A DNA stretch of 64,000 nucleotides, from assembly GCA_001600055.1 (NCBI GenBank), contig BCIV01000002.1:1223045-1287044 (forward strand). The letters are read 5' to 3'. This stretch comes from Filobasidium wieringae. Its lineage: Eukaryota; Basidiomycota; Tremellomycetes; Filobasidiales; Filobasidiaceae. Below are positions 57,130-64,000 of the stretch, one piece after another (positions within the stretch are counted from its first letter, which is position 1; the number at the start of each line of letters is the position of its first letter). The translations under genes were made by a program, and so were the position numbers. Below the pieces are notes generated by a model. The model saw only the letters and a program-made list of their open reading frames with translations, was not told where the DNA came from and made no database searches.

Positions 57130-58333
57130 GCTTGAGGGAATATGTCGCAAACGGTTACGGTCGTCTTAAATGTCTTTGACAAGGTCTGAGCCGATATTAG
57201 GTATCATGTCATCCACCAGCTGAATGCGAATTCGCGGAGCTCGATCCCACGCGATGTCCGGCACGCGCCGCGACCATTTGGCAGAATCAGCAGAAGTTCA
57301 GTTCAAATGATTGTTATGTACCACAAATCTTGCTAGCAATCTGTGTGATGTTGTTGGGGCTGCAAACAGTGATTCAAATGGAGTCAAATCTTGAGCAGGT
57401 TGGACCAGTTTTTTTTGCCTGAATCTTTACGTAGAAACGGATTTACCCACTGTCTTAGCGTTTTGGCTGGGCGGAATGTAAATTTATTTCTTGCTCAAGC
57501 ATAAATTGCTACTTCAAGTACTTCAAATCCTTTCAAGTCCTAAACATCTGAACAAATCTAACTCAACCCAAATCACTCATTTCTTATGTCAGAACACTTG
57601 ACTGAGTCTCTGAATGATTGGGGTATAACTAGAGTTGGCACGCGTTTAGGTTGAACGCTTGAACTTGGTAGAACGAACGCGCGTTATTGAACGTTTGAAC
57701 GCGCGTGATGTTCAACTTTGAACGCATTCAATTTACTGACGTTCAATCAGACGTTCAAGTTGAACCCTTGCGCAGAAGACCGATCAAACGGCACCAAACG
57801 TGAACGCGAATAGAATATTCTCCAAATTTGCTCAAACTTCACAGGTCAATCACTCTGCCTGTTATGGATGTGAATTGCGGTGGTCGTACGCGTCGCCTTC
57901 TCCGTAGGCGTCGTCTGAGGATTGTCTGAGCAGGTTCTTGGACTACTTGTTGTTGTTTCCTTTGTTGCATTCCGGATGAGTAGACCTTAAGTCTCTCATC
58001 CATTCTTACCGATACCATGTTGAACCCTGCCTGCTCTTCCTCCCGGATACCGCCTGCTAAGTCGTCGGACCGCTCCTTTGGAGTTACCGTCGGTCCTAAC
58101 ACTACCTTCCAAGAACGTTCTAAACACATTAAACGCCTATCATCAGTTGACCGTTACAGTTCTAGATGATCATAGGGTTTTCTATGATAGAATAGCGTGA
58201 GAAAGCGATTTCTTTAAGGGCGCTTAGGCTCAGGCCTAAGAAGCGATCAACCGAGTTCAACGGCTTCTCAGTTACCGTCTATCTTTCTACCTATCTAGTA
58301 ATTCACTCAAAACCTTCCAGACTAAACATCTAA
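57130..58333. other. repeat-like intergenic region left of the retrotransposon
   Basis: No conserved gene is seen. The first ~150 bp are the SF3B1 upstream region. Around 57650-57770 the motif TTGAAC/GTTCAA recurs many times in both orientations. The 96-codon minus frame at 57839-58129 is Arg/Gln-rich and unconvincing. Confidence 0.45.
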
Positions 58334-58652
58334 ATGTATCCTAACCTGTCCAACATGTCTAGCACCCATCAATCCAGCATCAGTAGCGGAATCGACCCCA
58401 ATCTTGGGTTAGAACAAGCGTTGGCCGACAAACAGGATGCAGACCGACAACGCTTTGCAGACGTTCGGGTTCTTGCAGCATCTACTGCTATCCCACAACG
58501 GCCTGTAACCCCCCCTTGCCCTACTTGGAACACAGTAGAAGGTACCCCCAGCCGTCCCAAACGCGCTCTCGCACCAGTCACCGATGATGAAGGTGAGGCG
58601 GAGTTACTTAATTCGGACGGTGAACGTAAGTTGAACTTCAAATTGTTGAACT
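58334..58652 (+). pseudogene. open frame interrupted by the copia LTR
   Basis: An ATG-initiated frame of about 106 codons (MYPNLSNMSSTHQ...) with a coiled-coil-like, Gln/Asp-rich middle and a Pro/Thr-rich end runs directly into the left LTR and then terminates inside it at 58702. A TTCACTCAAAACC leader precedes the ATG. It may be the 5' piece of an older element or gene disrupted by the retrotransposon. I do not recognise it, and no continuation is apparent after the right LTR. Confidence 0.4.
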
Positions 58653-58878
58653 TCTTGGATATGCGCTATTGCGCTATGCAACCTCAGCCTAGTGTCACAT
58701 GACACTCTTCCCTCTTGCGCATGTCCTCCACTCAGTCTCTCTCCGTACAAGTCATCTTCACCCTTCCACACTACTTTACTGTAGTTTCCCTGTTGTGATT
58801 CATACTTGTCACTGAATCACAACAGGTATGTTAGCTTGTAGTAGTGATGCCCCATATACTTATCACTGAATCACACCA
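58653..58878 (+). repeat. left LTR of the copia element
   Basis: Matches 62987-63211 with scattered substitutions and small indels. It ends TCACACCA where the right copy ends TCACAACA. A hairpin (CTGTTGTGATTCA / TGAATCACAACAG) lies inside. Confidence 0.9.
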
Positions 58879-58907
58879 GAAGCCTCTCTGGAGGCAGGAC
58901 CACCACC

Positions 58908-59312
58908 TTGGCTATCTTGGAACCTGCTCAGTCTGCTACTGCTACCGCTACTACTACTACTACTGCCGTACCTCTCCTTTCTTCCCGCAAGAATGAAAAG
59001 GCCTACTCTTTGATTTATCTCTTGCTCTTGGAAACTGTTCAGAACAACTTGTCTCATGCTGTTGCTGACGCCTTCTCTCCTGATGCTCTCTTACTATGGA
59101 ATGAGCTCAAAAAGGCTCACGGCGCATCTTCTCTACAAGAACTTGGAAATCGGATGGAGATCATCTGGGGAACCCATATCCCTGAGAATGAAGACTCCGT
59201 CAAGGGAATGGCTAGGATGCGCTCTGCATATTCTGAAGTCATCTCCACCAGGAAGACTGTATCAGCAACCTGGCATCACCTCAGAAGATGTGTTTGGTTC
59301 TGTCAAGACTGA
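58908..59312 (+). pseudogene. copia gag remnant
   Basis: A frame without an ATG (first codon TTG) covering part of a UBN2-like Gag: RKNEKAYSLIYLLLLETVQ and LLLWNELKKAHGASSLQELG. The usual N-terminal Gag segment (substrate Trp block after the LTR) is absent, and the frame ends soon after the SVKGMARMRSAYSEVI helix. Downstream Gag-like residues continue in the next frame, so this piece is shifted and probably internally deleted. Confidence 0.7.
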
Positions 59313-60960
59313 ATGGTCCCGCAGCACTACTGGCAGGGTTGCCACTGGTTCTGCCTTGTTTGGATCTGCCAGATCTAACAACAGCAACAAGAACCAGAAT
59401 CGGAACAATGGTCAACGTCAAGGACAAGGAAAGAAGCAACAAGGTCAAGGTCAAGGCAATCAAGATGGCAAGTGGTGCCATATCCACCAGTCTAACTTGC
59501 ATGATCTCAAGGAGTTCCATACTGCCATTGAGATGTTTGGCTCCAAAGCCAACACCCTCTCTGCCCCTGCTGCCGCTACTGACTCTGTTACACCTGTCTC
59601 ATCCTCCGTCTCTTCTGCCACTGGTCAAGCTGCTTTTGCATCTGTTCTGATTATCAAGACTGACAGTCCCTCTTGGGACTCCTATCACATTGACTCAGGT
59701 GCATTGGAACATATGGGCCACACCACTTATAGGTTCTTGACCAAGTTTGCAGACCACAGACTTGTCACTGTGGGAGGTGGCCGTGTCCTCTGGTCCACTC
59801 ATGTCGGCAAGGTCAGAATCTCTGACAGCATTGTCCTGAACAACGTCCTCCTCATCCCTGATCTGAGATGCAACCTTATCTCTGTCTCCGGGCTGCTCCA
59901 GTCAGGGTATTCTGTCAACTTCAGCAAGTCTGCTTGCACACTTGGTCTCAGATCTGCCAACAGTTCTACCTCCGCCATGGCTACAGCTCCCTACACCAAT
60001 GGACTGTACACTCTCGAGGCAAGCTACCATCCTCCTGCCTCTGGCTCAGCCTATGCAGCCCGCTCAGTTGCTGACCAACTCACCTACTGGCATCACAGAT
60101 TGGGTCACCTCAATTTCCGTGAAGTAGTGAGGATGGGCAATGAGGGTCTGCTGGGCAAGGAGTGGAAGGATGTATCTAGTTCTGCCTTGGCTTATGCACA
60201 ATGTGAAGACTGCATCATGGGCAAGGGTCACCGTCTGCCTTCCCATATTGTCACGGAAAGGACCATCATGCCAAATGAACTGGTTCATGCTGACATCTGG
60301 GGTCCTGCCCGTACAGCTTCTCATGATGGCAGTAGGTATTTCTTGACCTGTTATGATGACCATACCAAGCACGTCAGGATCTACTGCATGAAAGCCAAGT
60401 CAGAAGCCTTGCAAAAATTCAACAAGTACATTGCACTGGTCCAGAACCATTGCAAGACCACCATCAAGCGAATCCGTACAGACAATGGAGCCGAGTTCAC
60501 CTCTCAAGCATTCCAGAAACTGCTTGCAGAGAACGGCATACTGGCCAACAAGGTCCCTCCTGATGCTCACTCTCAGAACGGCAGAGTTGAGCGAGCTCAT
60601 CTGACCATCCTGAATGCTGTCCGTACTCTTCTCACCAACACCAGCTTGCCGCTCACTTTCTGGGCAGAAGCTGCTTCCTATTCTGTACATGTGCGCAACA
60701 GGGTCCCAGATGCAAGAACAAGACGGATCCCTTACACTGTTTGGTCTGGCCGTGAAGTCAACCATCAGCACATCCGTCCATTTGGCTGTGACATCTATGT
60801 CCGTGATCATACTCAGACCAACAAGCTTGAGCCCCGGTTCAAGAAGGGCATCCTGATGGGCTGGGCTGAAGACAGTGAACACACCGTCAAGTTCTATGAT
60901 CCTGCCAACAAGACCTTCAACTATTCCCGTGATGTCATCTTTGCCCTACCTGATCGAGGG
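59250..60960 (+). pseudogene. copia pol, protease and integrase part
   Basis: The open frame (59056-61065) carries a Gln/Gly/Asn-rich nucleocapsid-like stretch with a CHIHQSNLHDLKEFH cluster, where the expected last Cys is Phe. Then come the protease motif DSGALEHM (usually DSGAS-x-HM), the GAG-preintegrase HRLGHLNF...CEDC zinc site, and the integrase core with Asp in HADIWGP, Asp in RTDNGAEF and Glu in NGRVERAHL. The catalytic triad looks intact. The frame goes wrong at a run of six G at about 60957-60962, after which the correct frame is the one of the reverse transcriptase. Confidence 0.85.
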
Positions 60961-60962
60961 GG

Positions 60963-62942
60963 GATACAGAAAAATCATCATCATCTATCACTCCAGTCAA
61001 AGAGAATAACACCAAGAACAGCACTAAGGACAAGATCTCTTCACGGAACAGGTATTCTCCACTAGCAGACTTATCTGATCAAGAAGAAGAAGACCGTCTG
61101 GATACTCCTCCGCAGACTCGAGTGCTTGCTCCCGTTCCAGATCACCAACAGCAACTGCCTCGTCCTCAGCGGGTGACTCCTCCCGCAAGACGCAAAGAGC
61201 CTAGGTACAGGAGATCACCTTCACCTGACCCGCTGGACAACTATTCCGACTCTGACTTGGAAGAGATCCCTCAGCAAGTGGGAGTCTACCGCNGTCAACC
61301 TGCTCAAGCAGCAGATGACTCTGACAGCTCTGAGGATCCTCTTGCTATGATGGCCATGGCATTCCTAGCCGACATCACCAATCCCAGGTCATACAGAGAA
61401 GCACGTACCTCTGGCCAGTGGGAGCACTGGAAGATAGCTATGGATGACGAGCTGAGTAAGATGGACAAATACCAAGTGTTTGAGATCAGTCCCCGTCTGC
61501 CTTCCATGCATGTGCTCAAAGCACGCTGGGTCTATACCAGGAAGATAGACGGCATCACTGGCAAGGTTGCAGCATACAAGGCCCGCTGGGTAGCCAAAGG
61601 CTATGCACAGATCAAAGACCTTCACTTCAATGACATCCATGCTTCCGTTGTGCACAAGGACTCCATCCGAGTCTTCCTCTCCCTTGTCAACTCACTTGAC
61701 ATGGAATGTGATCAGGTCGACATCAAGGCCGCTTTCCTGAATGGAGAGCTAGAGGAGACCATCTTCATGGAACCACCTGAAGGTAGTGACATTCCTCACG
61801 GCAAGGTCATCCGGCTCAGGAAGTCTCTCTATGGTCTACGTCAGTCTCCCCGCTGTTTCAACCAGTCCTTTNACAAGTGGATGAAGTCAGAAGGCTTTAC
61901 TCCTACTCGAGCAGATCCATGTCTTTACGTNTACAAGCAGGACAAGGTCACCATGCTTGTCTCCGTCCATGTTGATGACCAGCTCATTGCATGCAATGAC
62001 AGACCAGCTCTCAATGCTTTCAAGAAGCGGCTCAATGCACAGTTTGAGTGTACAGACAATGGACCTGTCAACTACTTCCTTGGTTTCAATGTCATCCGTG
62101 ACAGACAAGCTAGACGGCTAGACATCTCCCAGGAGCACTATGTGGAAGCTCTTCTTGAGCGGTTTGACATGACTAGCTGCAACCCAGTCAGGACACCACT
62201 TCCTGCGTCATTCAAGCCAGTCTCTGCTACAGATGAGGAACATGCAGCCGCAAAGGATCTGGACTTTCCTGGACTTGCTGGATCCGTCCTCTACTTGTCC
62301 ACCATCACCCGGCCAGACATTGCCTTTGCTGCAGGTCTGCTTGCCCGCTATATCAGCAAATGGTCTACAGAGCACTACCAGGCTGCAAAACATCTTCTCA
62401 GGTACTTGCGAGGTACTTCTGACCTCTGCCTATCCTATGACTCTGAGTCCGGCAAGCGGATCATCCTTGGCTATGCTGATGCTGACTGGGGTGGGTGTCA
62501 AGACACCCGCAGGTCCACCACCGGCTACCTGTTCAAGACCTTTGGAGGTCTCACTTCATGGAGAGCAAGACGGCAGCCCACAGTGTCCCTGTCCACTGCA
62601 GAAGCAGAATACATGTCCTCTGCAGATGCAGCCAAACAGGCATCCTGGCTATGTCTACTACTTGAAGACCTTGGCTTCCCTCAGAGTGACCCAATCACTC
62701 TCTACAATGACAACATGGGTGCCATCCTGCTATCACAGAACCCTGTTCACCATGACAGGTCAAAGCATATTTCCTTGCGTCACCACTACTTACGGGAGCA
62801 AGTGGGAGACAAGTCAATTGAGCTTGTACATGTTCCGTCAAAGGAAAACCAAGCAGACATGTTTACCAAGTCACTTCCTGCTGACCAGTTCTTGGACTTG
62901 CGGAATGCCATTGGACTGAGGAACCAGCCGCTCATCAAGTGA
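60963..62942 (+). pseudogene. copia pol, reverse transcriptase and RNase H part
   Basis: The open frame from 61122 continues the pol reading after the frame change near 60957. RT marks are QVDIKAAFLNGELEE, LRKSLYGLRQSPRCFNQ and the catalytic HVDDQL (usual YVDD). RNase H marks are GYADADWGG, STAEAEYMSSADAAKQ, the NDN motif and HISLRHHYLRE. It ends LPADQFLDLRNAIGL, the normal copia C-terminus. Three ambiguous N bases (61293, 61872 and 61931) fall in codons here, so small errors are possible. No other stop interrupts it. Confidence 0.87.
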
Positions 62943-62977
62943 AGCCTTTATCACCTTGCCACTTCAGCATATCGGTT

Positions 62978-62986
62978 GAGTGGGAG
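62978..62986 (+). promoter_or_regulatory. polypurine tract of the copia element
   Basis: The purine-rich GAGTGGGAG lies directly before the right LTR (TGTTGG...), where plus-strand DNA priming occurs. Confidence 0.6.
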
Positions 62987-63211
62987 TGTTGGATATGCGC
63001 TATTGCGCTATGCAACCTCAGCCTAGTGTCACGTGACACCTTCCCTCTTGCGCGCGTCCTCCCCCTCTGTCTCTCTCCGTATAAGTCATCTTCACCCTTC
63101 CATACTACTTTACTTTAGTTCCCTGTTGTGATTCATACTTATCACTGAATCACAACAGGTATGTTAGCTTGTAGTAGTGATGCTCCAAATACTTATCACT
63201 GAATCACAACA
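62987..63211 (+). repeat. right LTR of the copia element
   Basis: Starts TGTTGG and ends CAACA, with TGTTG/CAACA inverted ends. It contains a 13-bp inverted repeat around TACTTATCAC, and the segment ATACTTATCACTGAATCACA occurs twice within it. Confidence 0.92.
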
Positions 63212-63956
63212 TGGGTGATGGAATAAGGGCCGAGTTGGTATAACTCGGTTGGTTCTAAGCGGTGGACAAGTTATTCGACCAAGTTAAAGGATTTGGTTAG
63301 AATCTGTAAGTCGGTTGAATTGAAAGGATTAGTATCAAGCGTTGATCTTAATTGGTTCAGAGGGTGAAGAACGAAGGTTGTATGAGAACAACTTAGCAAG
63401 ATCCTATTGTAGTAACCTCTTCACAATACGTCTTGAATTGGTAATTCAGTAGGTGTAAATAGAATGCGATATTGGACTTGAGTCCTCTATACAATTCAGT
63501 TGACTCTGTATAGACAATTCAATCCCTAAATATATATACTAAACAGAAACACTGTGAGACCTTGAACAAAGGAAAAGAGAACGATACCACCACGAGTCAT
63601 CTAAGTTGTTTTTGCTGGATTTGGTTGAATCCTATTTTGTATTTTGGAGCCAAGAATGGAGAACGAGCCGGATATAGAAATAGTTGGTAGGTTGTTGATG
63701 GATTCGGTTGAACCTTGTAAGGAGCAACCGAATATGGGTGGATGTCTTCTTTGTTGGTTTGAGGTGGATTGACTTGTTTGACGGAATAGGAGATGGTGTT
63801 TCGTGTTGTACAAGCAATCCGCGGTACGAGCGGATTCAGTTGGCTTTCCCAGAGATCCGGTTGAAGCCGGGTCAAACCGAAACAGGGTGATAGTTCGGTT
63901 GGTTGAGTGAGATTCTACTTGAGCGATGTCTTGATGAACCAGTTTGTGAAGGATAC
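63212..63956. other. unassigned repeat-like DNA right of the retrotransposon
   Basis: AT-rich sequence with many GGTTGAA and CGGTTG words. Short frames on both strands have no family resemblance. No gene or RNA is supported; it may be part of an older element. Confidence 0.4.
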
Positions 63957-64000
63957 ACGCACTATACGCACTATACGCACTATACGCACTATACGCACTA
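63957..64000 (+). repeat. 9-bp tandem repeat (ACGCACTAT)n running out of the window
   Basis: About five head-to-tail copies of a 9-bp unit (CACTATACG in another phase) reach the last base, so the array continues beyond the window. Confidence 0.85.

Larger units (their letters stand above)
58653..63211 (+). mobile_element. Ty1/copia LTR retrotransposon, degenerate
   Basis: Two direct LTRs (226 and 225 bp) bracket a gag-pol region in copia order: protease, integrase, reverse transcriptase, RNase H. A purine-rich tract (GAGTGGGAG) precedes the right LTR. LTRs differ at roughly 15 positions by eye (about 93% identity), so the insertion is not recent. The left LTR starts TC instead of TG. The flanking 5-mers (GAACT left, TGGGT right) do not match, so no target duplication is seen. 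The gag region is short and shifted, and a single-base frame change breaks pol near 60957. Confidence 0.92.

Noticed and set aside
1..64000. Search for CRISPR arrays, operons and bacterial-type regulatory sites.
   Set aside because: The window is clearly eukaryotic; no spaced repeats or polycistronic arrangement are present.

Overview
This is a eukaryotic nuclear window from a basidiomycete fungus, most likely a Tremellomycete (Cryptococcus/Kwoniella-type yeast). Genes are closely packed on both strands. Nearly all carry several 50-75 nt introns with GTNNGT donors and CTAAC/CTGAC-like branch sites. The conserved proteins are fungal housekeeping factors. Gene models were made by joining reading frames by hand at splice sites; the exon lengths of each multi-exon model sum to whole codons.

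Layout. 1-12.4 kb: 3' part of UBA4 (Urm1/tRNA thiolation), a four-helix membrane protein, an intron-containing tRNA-Gly(UCC), an F-box-like protein, a 60-residue hydrophilic protein, a 1,250-residue disordered protein and CKS1. 12.7-31 kb: a mitochondrial TPR protein, a SAPS-family phosphatase partner, RPL13, a nitroreductase, a caprin-like RGG protein, a Kar9-like protein with a GAR domain, and a SANT/Myb-like protein. 31-39 kb: another large disordered protein and a SWI1-like ARID subunit of SWI/SNF. 39.4-46.4 kb: a structurally intact CACTA-type (CMC/Plavaka-like) DNA transposon lying between SWI1 and TRS23. 46.9-57.1 kb: TRS23, a complex I NDUFS6-like subunit, an unknown protein, TAD1, RFC4 and the splicing factor SF3B1/HSH155. 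57.2-64 kb: repeat-rich sequence with a Ty1/copia retrotransposon flanked by 225-226 bp LTRs and, at the window edge, a 9-bp tandem repeat.

The genes do not form one pathway; neighbours are ordinary eukaryotic genes in convergent, divergent and tandem pairs. The most novel material is the 7 kb DNA transposon. It encodes a zinc-finger Tnp2-type transposase and a convergent 726-residue coiled-coil protein that I do not recognise. Its termini begin CACTGCGGGAAG, its flanks carry a CTACTAG repeat, and its subterminal regions carry repeated motifs. The transposase has one in-frame TGA near its C-terminus, so the element may be only recently inactivated, or the TGA may be a sequencing error. Other points of note are GC-AG introns in SWI1 and the NDUFS6-like gene, micro-exons in CKS1, the Kar9-plus-GAR architecture and a 255-nt intron in RPL13.
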